Below, piece by piece: positions 33,461 through 44,864 of a stretch of DNA of 64,000 bases. The translations under genes were made by a program, and so were the position numbers. A model generated the notes under the pieces. It saw only the letters and a list, made by a program, of their open reading frames with translations, searched no databases and had not been told where the DNA came from. Source of the stretch: Otatea glauca (taxonomy: Eukaryota > Streptophyta > Magnoliopsida > Poales > Poaceae); the NCBI GenBank assembly GCA_036346275.1, contig CM070730.1, positions 46,360,918 to 46,424,917 of the forward strand, in the 5' to 3' direction. The number at the start of each line of letters is the position of its first letter. The stretch's first letter is position 1.

Positions 33461-33539
33461 CTACTGTACTGCCCATGAAGCTCCATAGGAAATTACCTAG
33501 GATGAGTTCATGGCTTGGCCTAGTTATATATGTCAAGGA

Positions 33540-34126
33540 TTGTGTGTTTGCATGGAGTGCCAACGAAAATAGTGTCAGGCAGAGGTACCCAATTTACCTC
33601 AAGATTTTGGACAAGTTGCATTAAGCAATGGGAACTCGTTTGAATTTCTGTACAATATATCAACCGCAGACATATAGTAAAATTGAAAGGGTCATCCAGA
33701 TTTTAGAGGATATGTTGAGAGCTTGTTCATTAGCCTATAATACTTTATGGGATAAGGTTTGCCGTAGTTTCAATAACAGCTATCAAGCGAGTTTGCAAGT
33801 GTCACCATTTGAAGCTTTGTATTTTCGTTCTTGAAATATTCCGTTGAATTAGAATGACACAGGAGAGCATATTGTCTTTAGATATGAAATTATTAAAGAA
33901 GCTGAATAGTAGATCGCTATGATCAGAGAAACATTAAAAGAAGCTCAGTCAAGGCAGAAGAGTTATACTGATAATTGTCGACATGAATTGAGATTCGAGC
34001 CAGAAGACTTTGTCTATCTCAGAGTTACCCCTATTAAAGCTGTAAAAAGGTTCCACGCTAAAGGAAAGTTTGCACCAAGATATGTTGGTCCATTCAAAAT
34101 CTTGAGCTGTGCAAGAGAGGTTGCTT
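33540..34126 (+). pseudogene. gypsy integrase end of remnant F
   Basis: Text from 33628 reads MGTRLNFCTIYQPQTYSKIE, with the last catalytic Glu, then ILEDMLRACSLAYNTLWDK and NNSYQASLQVSPFEALY. After stops, 33919-34110 gives DFVYLRVTPIKAVKRFH and FAPRYVGPFKIL, the chromovirus integrase C-terminal region. Protease, RT, RNase H and the first half of integrase are absent between this and gag only 100-150 bp upstream, so F is a large internal deletion derivative. The CACTA insertion at 34127 cuts it off. Confidence 0.85.
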
Positions 34127-34149
34127 CACTACTACAGAAAGGACTATAT

Positions 34150-34355
34150 TAGATTCCTCATCACAGGCGGTTTTCAAAAACCGTCTGTGTTAAATATAAT
34201 CACAAAACCGTTTGTGATGAGTCTATATCACAGATGGTTTTATCCAAAAACCATCTGTGATATATATTGGGAACATCATAGATAATTTTTGGCTAAAATC
34301 GTCTATGGTGTTCATTGATATCATAAACAGTACTAGAATAGAACTATTTGTGATA
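34150..34355. repeat. CACTA subterminal palindromic repeats
   Basis: Units such as TCACAGGCGGTTTT with AAAACCGTCTGTG, ATCACAAAACCG with TTTGTGAT, and TATCACAGATGGTTTT with AAAACCATCTGTGATA alternate through 200 bp. Such inverted TCACAGACGG-like units are the usual transposase-binding region of CACTA elements. Confidence 0.8.
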
Positions 34356-34584
34356 ACCACCATATACTACCTTTTTAACATCCCACGGTCTTCCTGCCCA
34401 ACCGCGACCTCGACGAGTAGTGCACGCCTCCCATTCCTCCTCCGCTGCAGCCACAGAGAAACCCCAAGCCGAGCTGAGCCGCACATGTTCCTACCTCCTC
34501 CTCCTCCTCGTTAGCATTCTGAGCCACCGTCGCGAGCGAGGGCGATCCGGGGGGTGAGGGTTTAGCGGGGGCCATGGCTGAGGG

Positions 34585-34701
34585 ATGGCGTCAGAGGATG
34601 TGGTGGGGAAGAGCAGAGGTGACACGGCCGTCACCACCATCGTGAACCTGGCGGAGGATGCCAAGCTTGCACGAGAGGGGGTCAAGGGGCCCGTCCACTA
34701 G
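34585..34701 (+). pseudogene. captured exon 1 of an ADNT1-like mitochondrial carrier
   Basis: ATG at 34585 opens 38 codons beginning MASEDVVGKSRG, with VTTIVNLAEDAKLAREGVKG, ending in TAG at 34699-34701. This matches from memory the N-terminal extension of plant ADNT1, the mitochondrial AMP/ADP/ATP exchanger of the solute carrier family 25. None of the six transmembrane segments or PX[DE]XX[KR] carrier motifs follow, so only the leader exon is present. The GC-rich 200 bp upstream look like its 5' UTR. Its position inside a CACTA terminus suggests capture by the transposon. The TAG may be a changed CAG. Confidence 0.7.
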
Positions 34702-36390
34702 GTCCTCACCAACCCACCGCCTTCTTTCCCACCCCCTCCTCGCCGCCACCACCAATTCTACCATCCCATGCCCTCCCACCTCTGGATCTTGGGGTTTCAT
34801 TCTCCCAGAAGAGAGGACGGCGGCTAGTTCAACTCCGGTTCCATGTAAAGGTCATCTTTTTTCTCTAATTTCTCTCTTTCTTTCGATTTTACTTCTAAGT
34901 TTGCTGGTCTACACATCGGGGAGTCGTGGTGACATGATTATGGCCTGCTTTGGAATTGCTTGTTTGAAGCTTCCCAGAGTAGCCTCTGCTCTTGGTGGTT
35001 TTTCAGGTACATGCTCTTGTGAACTCTGGCATGTGTCTCATTTGTGGTCAACTGTGCCTCTCATTAAGTATATGCATTGAAATGTTATCTTCGGGTCCTA
35101 TTGAATTTACTGTTTATTTTGTCTATGATTATAGCAAACAGAACATCGTGGTACCCTCAGCAGATTGAAACCCAGATAGCAATATTATAGACATTTTTTA
35201 AAATTTGAAATAGATGGATCCCCATCCATGCAGAAAAGAGATAGTTCAATCAATGAATGCAAGGTTTTGTTTAGGTTCCACCGGTGATATGTTTCATCCT
35301 AAGATCTGAAAATGGTTAGTAGTATTTTTATGCATATTCTAAACCCATTATAGTATTCAATATCAATGCTTAATGTGGGGATCGATTTGGAGAACTTGAA
35401 GCTAACCTGAAAACATTGTCTTCTTCTCTCTGCTATCATGATAATTGAGAATATCAAGCACTTAATTCAGGTTTGTATGGTTCCTTAATGCGCTTATTTC
35501 TGTTGAATATGCAGTAGGAGTTTCATCTAGCTACATGTGTAGAACCTCTTTGTATGCCTGTGTTAAATACTTTCCATGGTGCGGGATGCAAGTGTGTGCT
35601 TTGTCAATTTATATGTCAGCTATGCATATCTGAAATGCTAGAACTAAAACTATACATATCTATAGACAAAATATCTTCAGGTGGTACGGTGGACATGTAG
35701 GCTATAGGATTGGTCATGTGTGCTGTTTTTAAATCATTTGTTTACCGCACTTGCATTGCAAGCATAGTGTTATTCTTGGTAGCAGGGAAGTACCCATTAA
35801 ACTTTAGTCACACATGTTTTTTTTAAGGTCAGATATGTGTACCTTACTTTTTTGGTGATCTCTGTTCCAAATAGAGCCAACAGTTTGTTGTGTTGGGAAG
35901 CCAGCTCCTTACAGATCTTAACGACATTTACTGTCTGCCTACCAAGTTTATGGACATGGCCAAGTAACACAATCATTCTGGCTATTTTCTTATTGAGGTA
36001 TTTGTTTTGGGTGAAAATTTGAGACATGTTCTTAAAGATACGTTGCAACTCTGTTAATGTCCCCTCTCTTTTATTAGGGCATGTCAAAAGAACTTACCAA
36101 GTGGTTTGAATATGAAAAAATGCAAAAGGCTCGCTTTCTGACTTGAACTCCCGGCTTGGTGCTGGATACCTCTACTAGCATCAAGTTCTCATCTATTCTC
36201 TTTATGCCTTAACAGAACTGCATTGTGTTTGAGAAAAGTCCATTGTTTTAATGGATTTTTGTATATCCTTTTTCATATGTTGAAATCAAATGGTTGTTCA
36301 TCACTATAAAATGTTTTGTTGCCTATCCCTATTTTCAAGTAAAGACGATAAAAGAACATGATTTATCTGTTACTTTGATATGTGATGTTC
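34702..36390. other. CACTA internal or captured intronic DNA, no gene resolved
   Basis: Intron-like, T-rich DNA with no second carrier exon. A short open stretch after a plausible acceptor at about 36078 reads MSKELTKWFEYEKMQKARF and then stops; I do not recognise it with confidence. It might be another captured exon. Confidence 0.4.
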
Positions 36391-37193
36391 TGTAATGACC
36401 CCCATTTTCGCATAAATGCAAAAAATAGAATCTTTGTGCATTCAATACTAGTATGCACATTTACAACAATTGGAATCACAACCATACACGATATTATTAA
36501 AGCGGAAGCTATTTATACATTGTATTTTACAACTCAGAGCATATAAATATAGCAACAGAAGATGCAAAGTCTTGTAGTGTGCCCATCCAACTCTCAGGCA
36601 ACGGACAAGGCATAATCCCTAGAAAGATCGCATCATTACAATTCCCGCGTCCTGTGACGAAAAGTAATCTTTGGAGCTTCGCTTTCTTATCCACCTAAAA
36701 CAACATAATAAGCAAGGTTGAGTACTTTCGTACTCAGCAAGACTTAAGGTGGTATTTGCAACATGCAGTAATGCAGGCTATATCAAAGGAAGCTTCTACA
36801 GTTAATTTGCATAAAGCAACATTGAATTTGTAGAACAAGTTGTAATTTAGAAACGGAATTTGTAAAAGCATGTTTACTGATATAAAAGTAAGTAAAGCAT
36901 AAGTAATACTCACAATCCTTCACGAGCAATGAATCATCCGGTTCCTGCCAACATAATCTTTGCTAACACGAGGCATAACAAATGAAACCAAGCCCTTTTG
37001 AAAATAATAAAACATCTAACTATGTGATGACGTTATCAAGTGCCTTTGACCGTAGGCGCGGCTAATTAATTAGATTTATACTCTGTAGAGGTGTACAGCT
37101 TTACCCACAAGAAATAATCAGCTCTCTGTGCAAGCTATTAGCATACTTACTTTGGTGTGCCGCAGAGAGATCATAATATAACCGTTACATTAC
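36391..37193 (-). mobile_element. LTR-type fragment x (interrupted)
   Basis: Begins TGTAATGACCCCCATTTTCG at 36391. It parallels 6980-7250 and 39600-39770 in the CTGTAGAGGTGTACAGCTTT / GGTGTGCCGCAGAGAG section. It breaks at 37193, where fragment y begins with TG. The right half is not in the window to the left of 40430, consistent with interruption by y. Confidence 0.6.
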
Positions 37194-38531
37194 TGTCGGG
37201 ACCCGAATATGCAAATCCGGACCCTCTATGTACATTGCACTAGTCCAGGATCACGCTAGTGCACACAGGCTCAACATGGATGTTATCACAATCATACACA
37301 ATAGAATATAAAATAAACTCCATTAAGTAATAACTGTTGTCTTACATGATTATTGTCTCACAAGACTTAACTAGGAAATAGCAAATATGCGGCAGCGAAA
37401 ATAAAGTAAACGTAGCAGCTCCCCAGTTCACCATAGGCAACTGACGAGGCTCGGACCCTAAGCAATTGCATCATCACAATACTCCTCCTCCATGACTGGC
37501 GTAGCTGAAGTTGTTGTGGGGTGAGTACATAAAGCACTCAACAAGTTGTGCACAGATACGCAAGTCTAATATTCTATTTACATGGCTTATTCCAAGGAAT
37601 GGCTAGTATGGCTATTTTGCAGTAAAGCAGCATGTATAAAAGAATACGGTAAATAGATTGAAAGACAGTAAAACAAATAACAATAATTAATAGATTCAGC
37701 TTCTCAAGTAAACAGGATATCCAATCCTAAGTCAAGTTTCAAACTCCCATGGCAATCCTACCATCCCAACAAATTTTCCTTTAATAAAAGTCTAACCTTT
37801 GATTGTAATTCCCGAGCATTGCCCAATACCGCGAGCACAACTATCCGAATAGATTTTACACTCTACAGAGGTTATGCACTTTACCCACACGATACAATCA
37901 AACACCACAAAGGCGAGTGATCGTAACAAAGCATTTACAATGCTCTACTTAGACCTAGTACTGTTCGCTAAGGTTTCAACACTGAAGGGTTAAATCACCA
38001 CAACAGGGCCCCCCTCTTGTGCTATGTGAGTTACTCCGTAAACCCGGGACTCACTATACACCAAAGCAGTACCGAAATCTAAGCATTACAAATTAGTTAG
38101 CTAGGCTGTCCCATTCCAGATGTGTGGTTGCATGAAAGACTCAGGTCAAAGGCTTGCAAGGTTAAGTCCTTAAAGTGATTAAGGCAAGACTTCCACATAC
38201 CCTCTGCCATACGGCCCACCTTGGCATACTGCCCCTTGCCACTTGCCCCAATCTAAATCATAACCACCCTAGTTGATTACCAAGCATCACGTGCCATCGA
38301 CAACTCAATATCGTTGTGTGACATCCTTTGCCACAACAACTCAACCTCATCGTGTGACCACACATGACACACAAATTCATAACATTGTTCCATATTCCAT
38401 TAGTCAAGATTAACTTTCAGCATTCCAAATATGTGACTAACACGGTCTAACCAACCCATGTTGATTGCTAATATTAACCAACTGGTAATTTAACCATTCT
38501 AGGGTGGCAATTAGATCATGGCATACAATTG
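37194..38531 (-). mobile_element. LTR-type fragment y (interrupted)
   Basis: Begins TGTCGGGACCCGAATATGC. It is the inverted relative of the right 1.3 kb of the solo LTR at 44865-48113: GTGCACTAGCG-type text, CATAGGCAACTGACGAGGCT, GGTTATGCACTTTACCC and CTCAGGTCAAAGGCTTGCAA are all shared in reverse complement with 46850-48100. It breaks near 38531 at the start of z. Confidence 0.75.
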
Positions 38532-40429
38532 TGTGGGCACCCGAAAATACGAATCGATCCTCGCTCGTGCGTTGGACTCAGAGGTGACACCCATACTCTA
38601 CTTAAGTGTATGATCACTGTCACCCAAAAGTCTTGTGCACGGAGTATTAACCAGATGGCCCTCACCCAAGCAAATATGAGCCACCTAGTTGCACCGTACA
38701 CACTTACACAACCAAGGGAGTTTCGATTCCATTCCGAACAACCATACCAGGATTGGAAACAACTCATCCAAGCATAGCACTCGCCGTTCGTCTCAGAATC
38801 TTGGTATCGCCCACACTCACCAAGGGGAGCGCGAGCAATAGTCAAGGAACGACGACCGCTCGAGTTTATGCATTAGATGGTTGAAAATAATTTTAGGTAC
38901 CCGGATATATGTCTAGTGCTAGTTCCCAAGATCAATGCCTAGCACCCACATATCCCGCATTCGAGATGTATCGCAACACATACACATGAAACTAAGCAGT
39001 TGTTATAGCATAAACATAAACTAGAACTAGTACAACTACTTACTATTACAAGTAGTGGCCGACCGGCCAAATATTACAAGTCCAAAAGTAAAATGCAGCG
39101 GAAAAAACAAGTTTAGCAAAAGCGGGACAGCGGTATGCCCATCCCTACCCAAAGGCAACCGACTTGGGAAAAACCCAAGTTCACCCGTCAACATGATCGT
39201 CGGCCCCCGGAGTATAATACGTGTCGTCGGGGTATTCCTCCATGTCTTCTTATATATTGTTTTAATTAAACAACCGTGAATACACGTATATACTCGCAAG
39301 ACTTTAGTGTATGGAAATAAAGTAATGCAAGCTAGAACAAGGATTACAAGCTTCTACACTAGTCTCATTTCAGCATAAGGCAGATTTTGTTTAGCAAGTG
39401 AATGTTGCATAAAACGGTAACGGGATTGTAAAGAGCATTTAATATAAAGCTAAATAACAGTAAGTACAATTCATATCCATCATTCCACAGCCCTCCTTGG
39501 CTGAGAATAGTGAATAAAAACAGCAACCATTGGCTCCCAAGGTTTTCCATACCAACCCAACATCATTTCCAAAAGTTTTTGCAAAAACAAAGACTATACT
39601 TGACATTATTTTCCCAAGTTGCTCATGACCGCGAGCACGGCTAATTAATTAGATTTTAATCTCTGCAGAGAGTGTACACTTTACCCACAAGACATGACTG
39701 ACTCTTTATGCAATCGATATTAGCACACTTCCTTTGGTGTGCCGCAGAGAGTCATGACATAACTGTTACATTACATAGACCTAGCTTTGCACCAGCGATG
39801 GGACTAACAAGTGTTGTGCTAGATGATGGTGCCCCATCAGGTCCGCTCCCCATGGCAAGGCATACACCGTTGTATTGGAATGCTTGGGCCCCAGCACCTC
39901 GGTGAAGGGAGCACCTAGAATGACACCGGTCCATCGGATAGTCCATACTACTTCGGCCTACCAATGTGCAAAGCTAAATCTACATAACTTAATAGGTTAA
40001 GGCTGTCCCATACCAGCACTTGTGGTTGCACAAAAACACTTAGGTGATAGCATCAAGTTCGGTCCTTAACTGACCCGGGCGAGAATCTCCCCCTAACTAC
40101 GCGTGAGGTCCTTTTCACGCCTCAAGTTTAACCATAACTTGCCCGTGTCTAAATCATAAGTTTTGAGTTAGAATTTTACCAACTTACACGGAAACCATAC
40201 CTCGGTTCCTTACATTTAAACAAAGTTGCTCCAGCTAGTTTGAAATGTGTCCCATCATTTAAAAGTCGTTCTAGTGAGCAAGTCTAAGTACATAAGTTAT
40301 TTCGCAAGTATTACCCAAGTGACATTAAGTAATGTCTACACCAATACTAGGTTACAATGCCAGGTAATCAATTGACAAGGTAAAGGAAATGCATACAATT
40401 GGAATTAGCTACCATCACCCACAACATAG
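38532..40429 (-). mobile_element. LTR-type fragment z (interrupted)
   Basis: Begins TGTGGGCACCCGAAAATACG, close to the start of y (TGTCGGGACCCGAATATGC). Later parts (GCGGTATGCCCATCC, AAAGGCAACCGAC, CTCTGCAGAGAGTGTACACT, TGACCCGGGCGAGAATCTCC) follow the same order as x and the 6980-7900 region. It ends where the old SIRE-like LTR begins at 40430. ORFs within it are shadows. Confidence 0.65.
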
Positions 40430-40986
40430 TGAAAGATCGAAATGGCGATCAGAGGGGGGTGAATGATACCAAATAATTTTTTTCCCCACTCAAAGTACTC
40501 CAAACAATCTCGCAATAAAAATCTGAAACACCCAAAGATTTTCCTTTAAAATAGTGTTTCTCAGATTCGCACACCCTCCAAAAACCCGAACAATTAGACA
40601 ACTATGTGTACCCCTAGCTTGCATGGATGAGAACCATGAATCATGTGAGAGATTTTTTAATCACAATCCTGGTTGATAAGTGTCCAAACAAAGAGGAATC
40701 AACTCAAAGACTACTTTTCTAAAAGAGATAAAGCTAAACACCAAAGTCTCTTTCAGAAAAGTAAAAGCCGATTTTCCAGGAATTGTCCTCAATTGGAGCA
40801 GGTGGTTGGTGAGTTTCTGTTGCTCTAAAATTTTTGGGAATTTTTATCCCTGTTAGCAGTTGGGTCATGTAACACTCCACCAAAAATCACCTCAAAAATC
40901 TTTGTATAATAAACATGAAAAATCAACAAATACAGACAGTCCGGAACTTCGACCAGAAAGTTTGAGGCTCGGTTGTCACTTCATAA
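40430..40986 (-). repeat. old A-like SIRE LTR, left part
   Basis: Begins TGAAAGATCGAAATGGCGAT, nearly the same as the A LTR at 14299. It is cut at 40986 by element B, whose target duplication CATAA occupies 40982-40986. It continues at 54185. The flank to its left shows neither primer site nor polypurine tract, so this is an outer LTR edge; CATAG at 40425-40429 is a candidate target duplication. Confidence 0.85.
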
Positions 40987-42836
40987 TGAAGGACCAAGAT
41001 GGCGAACAGAGGGGGTGAATGGTCGCAAATAATTTTTTCCCCAAAATACTCCAACAAAAACCTCGACAAGATCGCTCAAAGGAAATCGTGAAAAACCCGA
41101 AAAACTAGACAACTATGTGTACCCCAAGCTTGCATGGATAAGTACCATAAAATATGTGGGGATTTTTGAGTCACAATCCTGGTTGTCTAGTGTCCAAGAT
41201 AAAGAGGAATCAATCCAACTCTTGCTTTTAGAAAGAACATCAATTCAAATCACAAAAGTCACTTTCTGAAAAGCAAAAGCAGAATTTCCAGAACTTGTCC
41301 TCAATTTGAACAAGAGGTTGGTGGGTTTCTGCAGCTCACAAAATTTTGAGAATTTTTCTTCCTATGAGCATCAGAGTCGTGAAGAATGACACCAAATTTC
41401 TCCTCAAAAAGCATTATATAAAAAATAGGAAAAATTGAAGAACACAGTCAGTCAAGAACGTCGAGCAGAAAGTTTAGGGCTCAGTTTTCACCTCATGGCG
41501 CCCAAACCGTGCAAACAAGTGGACTCCAAAATTTTTTGGCAAGTGGATATCAGAGTTCCGCACCTCCTACAATAAGAATCACTTAAAAAAGATTTTTCTA
41601 TATTTGTATAAAAATCAAATACTAAATGCTGCGCAAAGAACAAGTTCTGAACAAAGTTGGAACTTGAAAGAAAAGATGTTCTCTACTCAATCCAAGAGTG
41701 CAAAAGAGATGTAAAACCATATGAACACACTCAAAACATCCAAGATCAACAGCATTTAGAAGGAGGGGAGGCAAATCCAAATTGCGTGAAAGTAAATTGC
41801 GAGAATGTAATTGCGGGAAAGTAAATGCTGAATTTAAATTGCGTGAAGTAAAGACATAATGTAAATGCGCAAAATAAATTTAGAGATGGATGGATAAAAC
41901 TTTCATTTCTGGAAGGAGAGGTTACAAAGCCTCACTTTCATGTGGGCAAAGCTCAAAGGAGCATTCACAAACCTCAAAACCTTCAAGGGGAGGAGGCTAC
42001 CCCTCCACCCCTATTTATACTACTCTTAGGCCACCTACCACCCTTGGATGAGTCCCTCAACCATAGAGCACTCATCTAAGGGCTAGGATTAACCCACACA
42101 CACAGCCATGCAAGGGCTAACCCAAAAGCCACACACATACCGGGTTTCCTTGCACGGTTTTCAAAGCATACTACTTACACCCGCTAACCTATCAACTAGA
42201 CCTCAATCCGACGGCCCTCATTGATCCACGCGGCATCTAGCTAGCATCATTTCCTTTCCTTGTCTTCTTGACTTGCCCGGACTCTGTCTCCGATCATCTT
42301 CGGGCGATCTCCCAACCGTCTGGACCTCCGATGCTCCTCGCCTAGTCCCGGCCATCCTCCGCCTCACCATGACATAGCACCGTCGTCCTGCAACCATCAA
42401 AGACAAGGAAACTCCTCACATAGCAATGCCCACAAAGATGTGCAATAAATCCATCCCAACCACTCGTGGTCTGACCACTGGTCTCCGACCAGCCAAAGCC
42501 CCGACCACTCGGGGTCGGACGACTGGTCTCCGACCAGCCAAAGCACCGACCACTCAGGGTCGGACGACTGGTCACTGACCAGCCAAAGCCTAGACCACTC
42601 GGGGCCAGATGACTGGTCTCCGACTAGGCAAAGCACCGACCACTTGGGGTCGGACAACTGGTCTCCGACCAGCCAAAGCACCGACCACTCGGGGTCGGAC
42701 GACTGGTCTCCGACCAGCAACTCAAATTGCTCTATTTTGAAAATGAATCCAAATCAAACTCAAACTTGAGCACACCTTGTTCAAATAAAGTCAAATACTC
42801 ATCACAAACATGGATGGACCTCCACATGGTCCTTCA
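40987..42836 (-). repeat. 3' LTR of element B
   Basis: 1,850 bp with 6-bp inverted ends TGAAGG/CCTTCA. It has CTATTTATACTACTC near 42010, and the 45-bp tandem array at 42459-42719. Divergence from the right LTR looks uneven: the first 700 bp carry many more changes than the middle. Confidence 0.93.
42459..42719 (-). repeat. 45-bp tandem repeat, six copies, in the B 3' LTR
   Basis: Unit starts ACCACTCGGGGTCGGACGAC and continues TGGTCTCCGACCAGCCAAAG. Starts lie at about 42459, 42504, 42549, 42594, 42639 and 42684, exactly 45 bp apart. Each unit has GGTCGGA and TCCGACC as an internal inverted repeat. Because 45 is a multiple of 3, it yields long repetitive open frames that are not genes. Confidence 0.93.
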
Positions 42837-42853
42837 ATCTCCCCCTTGATGAG
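42837..42853 (-). other. polypurine tract of element B
   Basis: On the minus strand the bases read CTCATCAAGGGGGAGAT against the 3' LTR. The same tract flanks the A LTR at 27391-27407. Confidence 0.88.
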
Positions 42854-44587
42854 TATATTGACAAACCACACAATAGGCATAAATTTGAGTTTGAATGAGA
42901 GAAGAAGAAAGCAATTTGTTTGCAAAGCCAAACTTGGTCCAGAGAAAAAGATATAAAATCATGACCAAGTTGGCAGAGAGAATTTAGAGCAAGACCATGA
43001 AAAGAGCAAGTTTTCCACAAAAGTTATAAAAACCAATCATAAGTACCAAATGTGATTATGATCCCTAAAAAAATAGCAAAGATTTACAAAGATCATAAGA
43101 ACCAACAAGATTTCACATTTTTATCTCTCTCTTTTTTTAATGATGCCTTTTCTACATTTTCTCCCCCTTTTGGCAATATAGGCATCAAAATGGAATTTTC
43201 TCCCTCTTTTTATGTATGCTAGAAATGCAATCGAAAGAGCTTTGAAGATTATCCAATTGATCAAAATGGAAGGATATTACACCAAGCTTGTCAATTTCAG
43301 AAGATGACTAAACTAAGACATGTCCAAGTGCAAATACGAGCTTAGTTTTGAATATATCATTTTTAGCAAGATTTGACAAGTGCAACACTTAGCTTTAGTT
43401 TCAAAAATAGAAGAATAGCCACTCTAAGGATCAAAAGGAAAACCTAGAGTTCAACCTACTCAACACTTTGGGGAATCTAGAAGAGCATACAAGGTCCTTC
43501 GGGCTCATTTATCACTTAATGCAAATTTTGATTCATCATCATACAAGATATAGCGGGGTGCAAATGTTTGACATTATTTGCATTCTTTACTCACATATGT
43601 CTTTGTTTTTAATTTATTTGCATTTTCTTTTGACAACCAATTGACTCAAGCCGTATGCGACCATCTCAAGATGAACTCTTAAGAGGATGGTCTAGGTCAA
43701 ACACGATGTATTCCAAGTTCATCCCAAGTGCAATAGGAAGCTGTCTTGTGAATGCAAGGTGTTGAGTCGTATGTGCACAAGAAGAGTCAATTTTGTTTAA
43801 TTTTCATTTTTAGCACAATGATTTATGAGCAATTGAAGGACTCTAGCATGGATCAAACTAGTTTCACCCAAGTTGCTATAGGGACTCTAGAGAACTCCAA
43901 AATTTCTCAAATTATGGCACAAACCTCTAGAGAAGAAACCTAGCAAGTAAAAGCAACAAGTTTCATCAAGTTTTTCATTTAAGGCTTATTTTATTTTTTT
44001 TAGCTTAGCAAGTTAAATGAACTTGGACATATCTAAGCTAGTGATTTCCTCCATATAATGTAGCATGGTGTATAGCATGAAGAAGAAATCAATTGCATAA
44101 TAGACAAAGCTCATTAAACAGGAAATGCAGTCTATATGCAATGCACGAACAGATTCCCAAACTCCCCCTCAACAAATGAATCAATTTTAAGCTCAAATCT
44201 GGTTAAAGTTGAGTTATTATCAAGATTAGGCATAAAGAAAACACGAATGAACTCAATAATAACCTAAAAAGCAGAATGAGGAGAAGAAGTCGAGAAACCG
44301 CAAAGCGGATGGCTATTGAGCATAGATAAGATAGAAGAGACTCACTACGGCTCAGACTCGCTCTTATCTTCCCCGAGATCGACATAGGGAAGTCGACTCT
44401 AGATCCCAACTAAGGAGTGCACATGACCACTGCCTACCTAGGAGGCCTAATACCTTCTAGATTTATAAGGCGTGAGGGAACTCAACCTAGAGAGAAGAGA
44501 GAACACTAATCACGCATGATAGCAACCTAAAGCACAAGATAAGAGGTCCATGCAAGGCATGCCGAAGTCTAAGTGAGTGAACTCAAC
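42854..44587 (-). other. non-coding tract between RNase H and 3' LTR of B
   Basis: About 1.7 kb with no coding content. It includes TTTCTCCCCCTTTTGGCAAT near 43157 and CTCCCCCTCAACAAATG near 44162, whose complements are purine-rich and could act as extra internal polypurine tracts. A long 3' non-coding tract is common in SIRE-type elements, some of which carry an env-like frame here; none is seen. Confidence 0.7.
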
Positions 44588-44859
44588 TCAAGAAAACAAG
44601 CCCAAAGTCACCCGGAAGAAACACAAAGAAAAGAAAAGTGAAAAAAACATATAATACATAATATACAAACCAGCTCCCCTCACGAAAGGTAGAAGGCTCA
44701 CGACTCCAAGCTCACTCCTCAAGGCAACAAATCTGGAGCTATCCAAAGGCTTGGTGAAGATATCGACTAACTGAAGGTCACTCTCTACGAACTGAAGCGC
44801 GATATCTCCCTTCTCCACATGGTCTCTAAGGAAGTGATATCTAATATCAATGTGCTTGG
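44588..44859 (-). pseudogene. copia RNase H, distal half, element B
   Basis: Minus strand. The frame reads TKHIDIRYHFLRDHVEKGDI, LQFVESDLQLVDIFTKPLD, the end of copia pol. It is separated from its proximal half (48114-48429) by the solo LTR insertion, which falls right before this segment. The tail past about 44690 is out of the conserved region. Confidence 0.9.
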
Positions 44860-44864
44860 TCCGG

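Larger units (their letters stand above)
34127..36390 (+). mobile_element. CACTA (En/Spm) element, left end, right end not found
   Basis: Begins CACTACTACAGAAA at 34127 inside gypsy remnant F, a standard grass CACTA terminus; the preceding CTT may be one copy of the 3-bp target duplication. Palindromic subterminal repeats follow, then a carrier gene fragment. No CACTA-type right terminus (TTTCTGTAGTAGTG) is visible before 36390, where LTR-type DNA starts, so the right boundary is the limit of this call and not a mapped end. Confidence 0.7.

Noticed and set aside
34658..35080. 140-codon plus-strand ORF
   Set aside because: Out of frame with the carrier exon and running into intron-like T-rich DNA.
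36078..36150. Homeodomain-like short exon (TKWFEYEK)
   Set aside because: Too short and too weak a match to name; noted only as a possible captured exon.
38516..39964. ORFs in LTR fragment z
   Set aside because: No domain content; the same LTR text elsewhere in the window is non-coding.
42459..42719. CRISPR array
   Set aside because: Units are contiguous with no unique spacers, and the genome is a plant's.
42342..42720. Repetitive protein (LVGDQSSDPEWS repeats)
   Set aside because: Produced by a 45-bp DNA repeat, which stays open because 45 is a multiple of three; it lies in an LTR.
42837..44587. Env-like gene of a SIRE element
   Set aside because: No frame of useful length and no transmembrane or coiled-coil pattern in the tract between RNase H and 3' LTR.
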